Shown here: positions 1 through 7,939 of the stretch, one piece after another
Layout: each line of letters opens with the position of its first letter
Position numbering within the stretch: the stretch's first letter is position 1
Origin: an uncultured Lachnospiraceae bacterium
GTDB lineage: Bacteria; Bacillota; Clostridia; Lachnospirales; Lachnospiraceae
Length of the DNA stretch: 64,000 nucleotides
Direction: 5' to 3'
Assembly: GCA_944383765.1 (NCBI GenBank)
Contig: CALWQT010000001.1
Location: 372,001-436,000, forward strand
The notes under the pieces: model-generated
Seen by the model: the letters and a program-made list of their open reading frames with translations, nothing else
The model's database searches: none
Told to the model about the DNA's origin: nothing
Program-made: the position numbers and the translations under genes

Positions 1-165
1 TTTGTATTCGATTTCTTCTACGGTATTCACCTTGTCGTATTTGATCATGTCAGTATCGGAATATCTTCCTCTTCCTACGAATCTTTTCGGTGCCCAGATT
101 TCGTATTCATCCTGGAGCTTTGCAAAGATTTTGTTCGCTTCTTCAAAGCTTACTTTGTAACCCAT
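1..165 (-). CDS. asrA: Anaerobic sulfite reductase subunit A (AsrA-like), partial, 3' end outside window
   Basis: Only the first 55 codons are present; the gene runs off the left edge. The N-terminus has the block APKRFVGRGRYSDTDMIKYD, which matches the family signature of AsrA (a GRFSDTD-like motif followed by an I-x-Y pair) as I remember it from Salmonella and clostridial proteins. AsrA is the iron-sulfur electron-entry subunit of the cytosolic AsrABC complex, which reduces sulfite to sulfide. The start is the ATG at 165, preceded by AGGAGG. It is the last visible gene of the leftward operon that starts with the permease, 72 bases after the sulfotransferase gene. asrB and asrC would be expected just outside the window. 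The call rests on 55 residues, so another AsrA/HydB-like iron-sulfur protein remains possible. Confidence 0.72.
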   Translation of the reverse strand, partial: MGYKVSFEEANKIFAKLQDEYEIWAPKRFVGRGRYSDTDMIKYDKVNTVEEIEYK

Positions 166-237
166 TGAGTGAATCCTCCTTTTTCTTCTAACTCCCTAAG
201 TCTTATGTCATTGATGAACTTACAGAGAATATGCTGA

Positions 238-2118
238 CTAGAAAGTAACTTCTACTCCAGTTTCATATTTCTTATCATCAATGGTAACGGTAATCTTGTA
301 GGTTCCCTGGATACCCTCACCGCTTACCGGGAACTCTACCGCCCTTGGATCATGATCCAGGAATGTGCCGACACACATTGCCAGGAACGGGCGTTTCGTG
401 GTTGGTACAAAATAGTGCCTGTTCGGAGCCCCATTGATTCCTTCCAGATTCAGCATGACTAAAGTGCCTTTCTCAAAACTTGCCTTAAACACAAGGCGGT
501 CAGCTTCTTTGGCAATCTTTGCATGATAATCATCAGGAATCATACCTGCTTCCTCAGCAGGCGCTTCTGTTAAGAATTCCTCTGTCACACCAAGGCTTCC
601 CAGGCGTTCTCCGCAGCCAAAAGTCACTTCGTCAGCTTCATCATACAGATGAAGTTTTTCTGCACGGTAATAATTGGCAGGGAGATGCATTTCATACATA
701 ACAACATCATCTTTTACTTCCACAGTGATGGAACTAAGCTGTACAGAACCGTTTTCGATTCCTTCAGACATAGAAGCACCTGGCACATTCAGATATTCAC
801 CATCTTTTTTGCCGATACCACCGGAATGAACCAGATAGTGACCTTCTCCATAATATTCACAGTTACAGATATAAGTGGAGAAGAATTCCGCTCCTCTTTC
901 TTTTCCATACTGCCATACCTGTTCGATGGTCATATCATCTGTATTGATACGATAGATAACACCACGGGAGAAGTTATCTTTTGCTTCCAGATACTGTTCC
1001 TTTATTTTGGAACGCCAATGACCATTATCAAAGCACATCACATCTCCGTTAGGCAGAATCATGCAGGCATGCTGTTCATACTGCCAGTCAAAATCTCCAT
1101 CTCCCACCGGCTTAAAGAAATATTTCTGCATATCTTCCGGCCAGCCGGTTGGATCGCCAATGATCCAGTTCAGTTTACCGGTTTCAAAATCACGGTTTAT
1201 GATGATATCCTGATGACGTCCGGAGAATGTCAGGGAATTTGTCTTTTTATCATACCAGACAGCATTATTATGGAACCAGTCATGGCTATCCTGACTTCCG
1301 GAACCGCCTACAGGGTATACGGGAAGTACATCCTGATGGTCCCACTCTTTCAAGATTTTACCTGTTTTTCTATCCACAAGCACACAGGCATCTTCTACAG
1401 TACCACGGGGAAGGTATTGCGTCAAGATTAAAATATCTCCATTTTCCATTTCCCACTCATCATGGTGGTACCCTCCCGGAACTCTATATTCCCGATATAC
1501 CTTTCCGATCATGCCCATCTCATAAATACCACTGGTGTGATAAGGCGGAGCAACCAGACGGTCCGTACCCATGAGCAAACGGCCATTTCTGGCACGTTTA
1601 ATATCAAATGCCAGGTTCAGGGTGTTATACCATCTGGCATCACCTGCATAATCATAAGCAGCTGTGTATGCTGGAGAAGTTGGGCTTACCATCATAACAA
1701 AATCCTGAAAATATTCGGAAGTTGTTTCCATACTGGTAGGCTTTTTCAATTTCTCACCGGCAGGCTCTGTTTTGATTTTAAGAGTAGCGGTTTCACCTGT
1801 GCTTAATTCGATGATTACCGTATTCTCATAATTTTCATACAGTCCGTAAATCGGAAGAACCATGTGTTCTGAATCACTTACCGGACGGTACATCATATCT
1901 CCTGCTTTTTCTTTGCCTTTCACGGTTACTTTCGCAAATGCTGGCTTTTCATTTTCGAACATTACCAGTGCCGTAAGAGGAGCAATCAAATAAGGATTCA
2001 GTTTTACATAAGGATTTGCTATTGTATGTTTTTCTTTTGCATATTCTGCAAGAAATTCCTGTTCTGCCTGATACTGACGGTCAATAATATGTTCCACTTC
2101 TTTAAATAAAACGCCCAT
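238..2118 (-). CDS. Arylsulfate sulfotransferase (ASST family), paralogue 1
   Basis: A 626-residue member of the PAPS-independent aryl-sulfate sulfotransferase family, which moves a sulfuryl group from a phenolic sulfate to an acceptor through a sulfohistidine. Family blocks are clear: GYHHDE near 216-221, HDWFHNN at 279-285, SGRHQD at 299-304 and QHAC at 349-352. His283, Arg301 and His350 plausibly match His356, Arg374 and the catalytic His436 of the E. coli enzyme; the first two have the same 18-residue spacing. There is no signal peptide, so it should act in the cytosol, unlike the periplasmic Gram-negative enzymes. Cys352 and Cys362 flank the presumed catalytic histidine and are conserved in the neighbouring paralogue. 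The start has a GGAGGAATT ribosome site. The gene lies between paralogue 2 and the sulfite reductase gene. The physiological donor and acceptor are unknown. Confidence 0.9.
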   Translation of the reverse strand: MGVLFKEVEHIIDRQYQAEQEFLAEYAKEKHTIANPYVKLNPYLIAPLTALVMFENEKPAFAKVTVKGKEKAGDMMYRPVSDSEHMVLPIYGLYENYENTVIIELSTGETATLKIKTEPAGEKLKKPTSMETTSEYFQDFVMMVSPTSPAYTAAYDYAGDARWYNTLNLAFDIKRARNGRLLMGTDRLVAPPYHTSGIYEMGMIGKVYREYRVPGGYHHDEWEMENGDILILTQYLPRGTVEDACVLVDRKTGKILKEWDHQDVLPVYPVGGSGSQDSHDWFHNNAVWYDKKTNSLTFSGRHQDIIINRDFETGKLNWIIGDPTGWPEDMQKYFFKPVGDGDFDWQYEQHACMILPNGDVMCFDNGHWRSKIKEQYLEAKDNFSRGVIYRINTDDMTIEQVWQYGKERGAEFFSTYICNCEYYGEGHYLVHSGGIGKKDGEYLNVPGASMSEGIENGSVQLSSITVEVKDDVVMYEMHLPANYYRAEKLHLYDEADEVTFGCGERLGSLGVTEEFLTEAPAEEAGMIPDDYHAKIAKEADRLVFKASFEKGTLVMLNLEGINGAPNRHYFVPTTKRPFLAMCVGTFLDHDPRAVEFPVSGEGIQGTYKITVTIDDKKYETGVEVTF

Positions 2119-2135
2119 AATTCCTCCTGAAAGAC

Positions 2136-2172
2136 TGTCCGTAAGCCTGATTTGAAAGCAGGCTTACGGACA
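2136..2172 (-). other. Intercistronic hairpin between the two sulfotransferase genes
   Basis: A perfect 14-bp inverted repeat (TGTCCGTAAGCCTG / CAGGCTTACGGACA) with a 9-base loop fills the gap between the two sulfotransferase genes. No T-run follows it on the operon strand, so it does not look like a simple terminator. A role in mRNA processing or stability is an inference. Confidence 0.6.
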
Positions 2173-2195
2173 TCAGATTTGAATGAATGTTAAAT

Positions 2196-4067
2196 TTAGC
2201 AGGTAATCTGTACGCCCGTCTCGTATTTCTTGTCATCAACGATCACGCGAAGGTCGTAAGTGCCTTTCAAACCATTCTTGTTAATGCTGGTTCTGGTATT
2301 TCTTTCATCGGAATCCAGGAAGGTTCCGCAGCACATAGCCAGGAATGGAACAGCTGTCGTAGAGATAAAGTATCTGTGAACTTCTTCACCCTGCTCCAGC
2401 AGCAGCATAACCAGCTGTCCTTTTTCAAAGCGGGAGAAGAATGTGAAACGGTCGATTTCGTCTTCTACCCTTGCATTGCAGGAATCAGGAAGCATTTCAC
2501 CGGAGTTCTCCAACGGAATTTCTGTTTCAAATTCTTTGGTTACACCCATCTGACCGAGAATCTGACCTTTGCCAAGTTCCAGATTGATTCCATCACTGTA
2601 CAGTTTCAGTTTCTCACCTCTGTAGTAGTTACCAGGAACATGAAGATCCAGCATCTTTTTGTTATCGCAGATTTCCACGGTAATGGATTCCAGCTGTCCG
2701 CCATTGTTCTTAGCGAAAGCGCCTAAAGCTTCAGATGGATTGCCATCTGCATCGTATGCAATACCACCGGAATGAACCATATAATGTCCTTCATTGTAGT
2801 ATTCTACGTTACAGATATATGGGGAGAAGAACTCAGCACCTCTGTCCTTGCCATACTGCCATACCTGTTCGATGGTCATATCTTTGGTATTGATCTTGTA
2901 GCGTACGCCTCTGGAGTAGCTGTCTTTTGCAGGCAGGAACTGGTCTCTTTCTACTTCCTTGTGTCCATAATGATGGTTATCAAAGCACATTACATCTCCG
3001 CTTGGAGTAACCACACAGGCGTGCTGCTCATACTGCCATTCAAAATTGTTGCCAACTGGCTTAAAGAAGTATTTATCAACCATATCCTGAGGCCAGCCTG
3101 CCGGATCACCAATGATCCAGTTCAGGTCACCTGTCTCGAAATCAATATTTACCATGGCATCTACATGACGTCCGGAAAAAGTCAGAGAATTGGTATTCTT
3201 GTCATACCATACTGCATTATTGTGGAACCAGTCATGAGCAGACCAGCTTCCAGAATGGCTTACTGTTTCCGGGTTCAGGAAATGCTTATAATCCCAGGTT
3301 TTCAGGATTTCACCGGTATTCCGATCCAGAAGTACGCACATATCCTCTACGGTTTCACTTCTCAGGTCTTCTGTCAGGCACAGGATATTACCATCTTCCA
3401 TTTCAAATTCATCATGATGATAGCCACCAGGTACACGGAATTCTTTATAAATTTTTCCACAGGGACTGATTTCATAAAGACCGGACATATAATATGGCAT
3501 CTGGATAACACGGCTGCTTCCCATGATCAGGTTTCCATTGCGAAGTCTCTTTACATCAAATACACAAGGAACATTCATATGCCATCTGGCATCTCCTGCA
3601 TAGTCAAATGCTACAGCCAGGTCTTCTCCTGCAGGAGATACTAAAATTACGTTATCCTGCAGATATTCTGGTGTAGTGTCCATGGAATAGATTACTTTCT
3701 TTCCATCAAAGACATCTGGAACATCAATGGTGATCACATTGGACTCTCCGCGGTATGCACGGATCTCTACTTTGTTCTGATAATCAGAATAAAGTCCTAC
3801 AATAGGAAGTACATGTTTCTTTGCCTTCGGGAATGTATGTCCCATATTTCCCTGAGGAGTTTTTCCAAGTACGGTAACCGTAACTGCAACTTCTTCTTCT
3901 GTCTCAAAGCAAACAACAGCAGAAAGCGGATTGATTAAGTAAGCATTATATACAACCAGTGGATCCTGGATCGTATAATGGCCTGCCTCAAATTTTTTCA
4001 GCATTTCCTCTTCGGCCTTTGCCTGCTTGTCAATCAGATGTTCATCAAAAGAATAGTTTACTGCCAT
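2196..4067 (-). CDS. Arylsulfate sulfotransferase (ASST family), paralogue 2
   Basis: A 623-residue protein collinear with the next gene downstream and sharing all of its signature blocks: YEQHAC at 346-351, HDWFHNN at 278-284 and SGRHVD at 298-303. Candidate active-site residues are His282, Arg300 and His349. As in paralogue 1 there is no signal peptide or membrane segment, and a cysteine pair (351 and 361) brackets the position after the catalytic histidine. The protein carries more cysteines overall than paralogue 1. The two genes look like an old tandem duplication: sequence outside the core has diverged clearly, which suggests different substrates. The gene directly follows thioredoxin with a 37-base gap and its own GGAGGGTAAAAAC ribosome site. 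Family assignment is firm; substrate and acceptor are not known. Confidence 0.9.
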   Translation of the reverse strand: MAVNYSFDEHLIDKQAKAEEEMLKKFEAGHYTIQDPLVVYNAYLINPLSAVVCFETEEEVAVTVTVLGKTPQGNMGHTFPKAKKHVLPIVGLYSDYQNKVEIRAYRGESNVITIDVPDVFDGKKVIYSMDTTPEYLQDNVILVSPAGEDLAVAFDYAGDARWHMNVPCVFDVKRLRNGNLIMGSSRVIQMPYYMSGLYEISPCGKIYKEFRVPGGYHHDEFEMEDGNILCLTEDLRSETVEDMCVLLDRNTGEILKTWDYKHFLNPETVSHSGSWSAHDWFHNNAVWYDKNTNSLTFSGRHVDAMVNIDFETGDLNWIIGDPAGWPQDMVDKYFFKPVGNNFEWQYEQHACVVTPSGDVMCFDNHHYGHKEVERDQFLPAKDSYSRGVRYKINTKDMTIEQVWQYGKDRGAEFFSPYICNVEYYNEGHYMVHSGGIAYDADGNPSEALGAFAKNNGGQLESITVEICDNKKMLDLHVPGNYYRGEKLKLYSDGINLELGKGQILGQMGVTKEFETEIPLENSGEMLPDSCNARVEDEIDRFTFFSRFEKGQLVMLLLEQGEEVHRYFISTTAVPFLAMCCGTFLDSDERNTRTSINKNGLKGTYDLRVIVDDKKYETGVQITC

Positions 4068-4104
4068 GTTTTTACCCTCCTGTGAATTTAGTTTTAAATT
4101 TGGT

Positions 4105-4416
4105 TTATTTGTTGTCCTGAACCAGTTTTACGATAACAGGTTTCTGCTGAAGTCCCTGAAGACGTCCAACTTCCGCACCATCTTTCAGAAGGATCAGAGT
4201 GGGGTAACCGCTTACTCCATATTCTGCTGTCAGTTCTTTATTCTGGTCAAAGTCCACTTTCAGGATTGCCAGATCATCGCCAAATTCTTTTTCTACATCT
4301 TTCAGAACAAAGCTGAGCATTTTGCACGGTCCGCAGGTGGTAGAGAAAAAGTCTGCCAATACCAGTCCCTTTCCAGCCAGTTCCTTAAATTCAGCACTGT
4401 TTACTTCCTTTAACAT
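4105..4416 (-). CDS. trxA: Thioredoxin, operon-dedicated
   Basis: A 103-residue thioredoxin fold with the redox motif TCGPCKM (Cys28 and Cys31) and the conserved cis-proline segment GVSGYPTL. The usual tryptophan before CGPC is replaced by threonine, as is seen in thioredoxins dedicated to particular anaerobic reductases, for example those beside glycine reductase genes. It lies between thioredoxin reductase and the two sulfotransferases in one leftward operon. That suggests it gives electrons to a step in sulfate-ester metabolism rather than serving as the general cell thioredoxin. An AGGAAAGAGT ribosome site precedes the ATG. Confidence 0.92.
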   Translation of the reverse strand: MLKEVNSAEFKELAGKGLVLADFFSTTCGPCKMLSFVLKDVEKEFGDDLAILKVDFDQNKELTAEYGVSGYPTLILLKDGAEVGRLQGLQQKPVIVKLVQDNK

Positions 4417-4458
4417 AATAACTCTTCCTTTCTTATTCTGTCTTTTTCTTTATGTCTG

Positions 4459-4486
4459 TCCGGCGCTGTTCAAGTACAGCACCGGA
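4459..4486 (-). other. Intercistronic hairpin between trxB and trxA
   Basis: An 11-base stem (TCCGGCGCTGT / ACAGCACCGGA, one wobble on the transcribed strand) with a 6-base loop lies in the trxB-trxA gap. It has no T-run, so I read it as a possible processing or stability element, like the one at 2136-2172 in the same operon. Confidence 0.45.
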
Positions 4487-4503
4487 TATCAGCATCTGAT
4501 GGT

Positions 4504-5430
4504 TCAGCCTTCCAGATTCTTTACATAATGGGAAGCTTCCTGAGCAGCGATTGCCCCGTCAGCACAGGCTGTGATCACTTGGCGAAGATTCTTGGTTACG
4601 CAATCGCCTGCACCGAAGAATCCTTCTTTTTTCGTGTGCATTTTCTCATCTACTTCTACATATCCGAAATCATTCAACAGACCACTGTCTTTCAGAAATT
4701 CTGTGGTAGGAGTCAGTCCGATATATTCAAACACACCATCGCAGGCTACATGGTTTTCCTCTCCGGTCTTAGTAGATTTAAAATGTACACCGGTAATCTT
4801 GGTATCTCCTTCAAAATCCAGAATATCCTGATACGGATAAATCGTAACATTATCCATAGCTCTCAGTTTGTCACATGCAATCGGATCAGCTGTCAGATCA
4901 AACATGGTTACGATTGTCAGGGATTTTACCATTCCGGCGAGGAAGATAGATTCCTCTACTGCAGAATTTCCACCACCGATGACAACGACATCTTTGTCAC
5001 GGTACTGAGCACCATCGCAGATTGCACACCAGCTGATTCCGTTTCCACGGAACTTGTCTTCTCCTGGGATCTCCAGACATCTTGGTCTTGTTCCAGTTGC
5101 CAGGATAATAGATTTCGCAGTAAATTCTTTTCCATCCTCTTCACAGACAACAATCTTATCGGTTCCATCTTCGCGGATTTCTTTCACGGTTCCGTAATCG
5201 AAGGTAATGGTATCGAACTGTTGAGTGTGTTCAAACATCTGATAAGCCAGCTCAGCTCCATTGATTGTTCCAACACCTGGATAATTCTGGATTTCATTCG
5301 TATTGATAATCTGACCGCCAGGGGCCAGTTTGTCAAGGAGCAGAACGTTCATATCCGCTCTAGCCGCATAAATCGCTGCTGTCATGCCGGCAGGACCAGC
5401 TCCAATAATAATTACGTCATACTGTGCCAT
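4504..5430 (-). CDS. trxB: Thioredoxin-disulfide reductase, variant pyridine-nucleotide site
   Basis: A 308-residue low-molecular-weight thioredoxin reductase. It has the FAD Rossmann motif GAGPAGMTAAIYAARA near residue 10, the redox pair CAIC (Cys135 and Cys138), a second dinucleotide motif GGGNSAVEE near 152-160, and the C-terminal FAD motif GFFGAGDC. The HRRxxxR motif that binds the NADPH phosphate in the E. coli enzyme is missing; the equivalent stretch reads VTMFDLTADP. The electron donor may therefore be NADH or something else. It sits 43 bases after the permease and 87 bases before thioredoxin. An AGGAGATAT ribosome site precedes the ATG. The pair probably keeps the operon's thioredoxin reduced. 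Confidence 0.9.
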   Translation of the reverse strand: MAQYDVIIIGAGPAGMTAAIYAARADMNVLLLDKLAPGGQIINTNEIQNYPGVGTINGAELAYQMFEHTQQFDTITFDYGTVKEIREDGTDKIVVCEEDGKEFTAKSIILATGTRPRCLEIPGEDKFRGNGISWCAICDGAQYRDKDVVVIGGGNSAVEESIFLAGMVKSLTIVTMFDLTADPIACDKLRAMDNVTIYPYQDILDFEGDTKITGVHFKSTKTGEENHVACDGVFEYIGLTPTTEFLKDSGLLNDFGYVEVDEKMHTKKEGFFGAGDCVTKNLRQVITACADGAIAAQEASHYVKNLEG

Positions 5431-5473
5431 TTTTGCATATCTCCTCTCTTAATCACACAAAATTGCAAATATA

Positions 5474-6946
5474 TTACATTAAAATGTTTGCCAGCGGAAT
5501 ACCAACAATCAGTACCAGCACAAACTCGATCAATACATAAGGAACGGTGTACTGATATACATATTTTGTCGGAACCCATTCTTTATTACTGTGCAGGATA
5601 GCTGCAAATGGAGATGCTGCAGGAGTAATTGCTGCAGAAAGCAATACGAACAGGATCAACAATGTAACAATAGGAGCTGGATTTGCTCCGGACTGTACAC
5701 AATAAGTAACTACTACCGGCTGAAGGATCATACCGATTACCAGGCTGTTGCATACGTTTGTCAGTACACAGGCCATAAACAGCAACAGGATAATAAATAC
5801 GGTAGATGACATTCCCTGGAAAATCGGGGAAAGAACTACGCTTAAGAATGCAGATACACCGGTTGAGTCATTGGTCAGTACATTTCCAAGAAGGATTGCT
5901 GCCATAATGATGAAATAAGCGCCCCAGTTTACATTGGTAGCTACAACTTTTGGAATTTCCAGTGCGGATTTTCCATTGATCTGAATAGCTGCCAGTAAAG
6001 CCACTACAAAGATACAGAGTCCGTAGCTGTTTTCAGTCAGGAAAGCCATTCCAGGAAGTGACGGAAGCAGGCTGGGAATCATCAGGCACAGGATCAGAAC
6101 AACAAATCCACCTGTAATCACCTTCTGCTGTGCATCCATAGGCGGAAGCGGATGTTTGTTCAGAGTTTCCACGTCATAATTTTTCAGTTTGGATACATCC
6201 GGACGGATCACAAATTTTGAGAACAGGACATTGGCAACCAGCATTACCATTCCAAGGATAATTGCAACTGCCATATAAGCTGCATTATTTACCACAACTG
6301 GTCCGCCAGGAATATTTGCCGTAATAGTAGCAAAGTTTGTCAACAGAGCAAGACCGTTCTGCATATAAGGTGCCATAGGGAATCCGATCAATGCAGAAAC
6401 CACGACTAAAGTAAGCATGACTCTTGGGAACGCATCCCCTTTCTTGTACCCAACCTCCTCAAAAATATCATAAAGGATTGGCCAGAACAGGAAAATGGCG
6501 GTAAAGCAGTTAATAAAGCCGGCAATCAGATAACTTCCCAGGCAGACTACAAATACCAGAAGCCAGGGTTTGCCATTGGTAACTTTACGGGTCAGGAAAA
6601 ATCTTCCTATGTAAAGAGTGATCTTATAATATACAAGAGCACCGGACATGATCATCAAAAAGAAAACCTGCTGGGTAACCGGAGAACCAAAAGCCTCCTT
6701 AATGATTCCTGACATGGGCATATAATCAGAAAATCCCAACATGGCAATAGACATCAAACTGCCCCATAACGGATCGATAAAGGTCCAGAGATACAGGGTG
6801 CCGATGAAGATTCCTACCACCTGTATGCCGATGGGTGTGATTTCCGGAAGGCTAATAGGCAGATACCGGAAAAACAGCATAATAGCCACACCGATGATTG
6901 AGTGAACGATAGTCATTGTGTTTTTTTTGTCTGTTGAATTGGACAC
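5474..6946 (-). CDS. SLC13/DASS-type anion permease
   Basis: A 490-residue integral membrane protein with about 12 hydrophobic segments and the two-fold repeat of the ion-transporter superfamily. The half-repeat signatures NCFTAIFLFWPIL and TNVCNSLVIGMILQP resemble the substrate-binding SNT loops of dicarboxylate/sulfate symporters. I place the start at GTG 6946, because AGAGGGGGAAAAA lies just upstream; an in-frame upstream extension to 7018 has no good ribosome site. It is the first gene of the sulfotransferase operon, so uptake of an anionic organic sulfate is a reasonable guess. Sulfate or a dicarboxylate is also possible. Confidence 0.82.
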   Translation of the reverse strand: MSNSTDKKNTMTIVHSIIGVAIMLFFRYLPISLPEITPIGIQVVGIFIGTLYLWTFIDPLWGSLMSIAMLGFSDYMPMSGIIKEAFGSPVTQQVFFLMIMSGALVYYKITLYIGRFFLTRKVTNGKPWLLVFVVCLGSYLIAGFINCFTAIFLFWPILYDIFEEVGYKKGDAFPRVMLTLVVVSALIGFPMAPYMQNGLALLTNFATITANIPGGPVVVNNAAYMAVAIILGMVMLVANVLFSKFVIRPDVSKLKNYDVETLNKHPLPPMDAQQKVITGGFVVLILCLMIPSLLPSLPGMAFLTENSYGLCIFVVALLAAIQINGKSALEIPKVVATNVNWGAYFIIMAAILLGNVLTNDSTGVSAFLSVVLSPIFQGMSSTVFIILLLFMACVLTNVCNSLVIGMILQPVVVTYCVQSGANPAPIVTLLILFVLLSAAITPAASPFAAILHSNKEWVPTKYVYQYTVPYVLIEFVLVLIVGIPLANILM

Positions 6947-7171
6947 GATACTTTTCCCCCTCTTTAGGTTATTTTTTTTGTCAATTTCATAACAGATAAA
7001 GCAATAAATATGTAACAACCATTAAAACTTAAGGCTGCCACACTTACAACAATAATACCATAAAACTGGTAATAAAAATATAACATAGGTTATTTATTGT
7101 GATATTTTTTGTAGTTTTTTTCACAAGAATATGTTATAGTAAACACAGATAAAAATTGGGAGGTACGCAAT
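6947..7171. promoter_or_regulatory. Divergent control region with two palindromes
   Basis: This AT-rich 225-base gap separates the sulfotransferase operon (left) from the Crp-like regulator (right). TACCA-N6-TGGTA at 7056-7071 has the 5-6-5 geometry of Crp/Fnr operators, and ATAAC-N4-GTTAT lies at 7080-7093. For the rightward gene an extended -10 (TGT TATAGT, 7132-7140) is visible with a poor -35. For the leftward operon no strong consensus promoter is seen, which fits activation by a regulator. The palindromes are seen directly; binding by the adjacent regulator is inferred. Confidence 0.5.
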
Positions 7172-7831
7172 ATGAATGAGTCTTTTTTAGAGCTTCTCAC
7201 CCAAAACGGAACCAAAATACACCTTGAAAAAAATGTGTATCTCAACATCAGCCGGCGGACTCCCGGAGGCAATTATTTCTACCTTTTAGAAGAAGGGATC
7301 TGCGCCCTTACCAGTATTACAAAAAAAGGGGAAGAAGCGGTTTTCCTTTATTTTTATCCGAAACGTATCATAGGTTTTAATCAGCTGCTCATGAGTTCCA
7401 GCAACCGCTCTCTGGAATTTACGATCATTACCAGGACCCCTTGTACGCTTTACCGGATCAGCTATGATATCTTCCAGTCTCTTTTGAGAACCAGTCCTGA
7501 TTTTACCAACTTTCTCATGCAGACGCTGGCAGATAATTACTATGAGGTCCTGGCCCATTTTCACCGGCGTATGGACGAATCTGCCGTGACCGGTTTGTGC
7601 AGGCTGCTATTAAGTGTGGCAAATCCGTCAGATGGTCTGATGATTGTTCCCCGTTTTTTTACTTACGCAGAACTTGCCAAATATCTGGGAACTCATTCTG
7701 TAACGGTCTCACGGATCATGGCAAAAATGAAAAGCTTAGGATATATATCGAAAGACAGCCGGGGGATTATTTTACGCAAGCCGGAATTTCTCCAGGCGGT
7801 TATTGACGGAAAAAACGATATTATTTATTGA
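7172..7831 (+). CDS. Crp/Fnr-family transcriptional regulator
   Basis: A 219-residue protein with a cyclic-nucleotide-binding-like beta barrel over roughly residues 15-120 and a C-terminal winged helix. The recognition-helix region FTYAELAKYLGTHSVTVSRIM is typical of the Crp helix-turn-helix family. There is no N-terminal cysteine cluster, so it is unlikely to be an oxygen-sensing Fnr with a 4Fe-4S centre; the effector is unknown. GGGAGG lies nine bases before the ATG. It is transcribed away from the sulfotransferase/sulfite reductase operon and shares its promoter region, so it most likely controls that operon. Confidence 0.88.
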   Translation: MNESFLELLTQNGTKIHLEKNVYLNISRRTPGGNYFYLLEEGICALTSITKKGEEAVFLYFYPKRIIGFNQLLMSSSNRSLEFTIITRTPCTLYRISYDIFQSLLRTSPDFTNFLMQTLADNYYEVLAHFHRRMDESAVTGLCRLLLSVANPSDGLMIVPRFFTYAELAKYLGTHSVTVSRIMAKMKSLGYISKDSRGIILRKPEFLQAVIDGKNDIIY

Positions 7832-7939
7832 AATTACCAAAAACTTAACCTTCGTTATGGTATTCTTGACAAATATCCAGTATACTAGAAAAAAGCGGTA
7901 ATTTCTATTTCTAAAATAAACCAAGAGGAGGATTTATTT

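Noticed and set aside
238..4067. Arylsulfatases (hydrolytic) instead of sulfotransferases
   Set aside because: No CxPxR formylglycine motif or metallo-beta-lactamase motif is present; the HDWFHNN, GRH and QHAC blocks fit the ASST family.
4528..5601. Long open frame on the plus strand opposite trxB
   Set aside because: Same reasons: antisense to a clear enzyme gene, no domain and no ribosome site.
7866..7886. TTGACA followed by TATACT upstream of the phosphoribosyltransferase-like gene
   Set aside because: The two hexamers are only 9 bases apart, so they cannot form one sigma-A promoter; the true promoter there is unclear.
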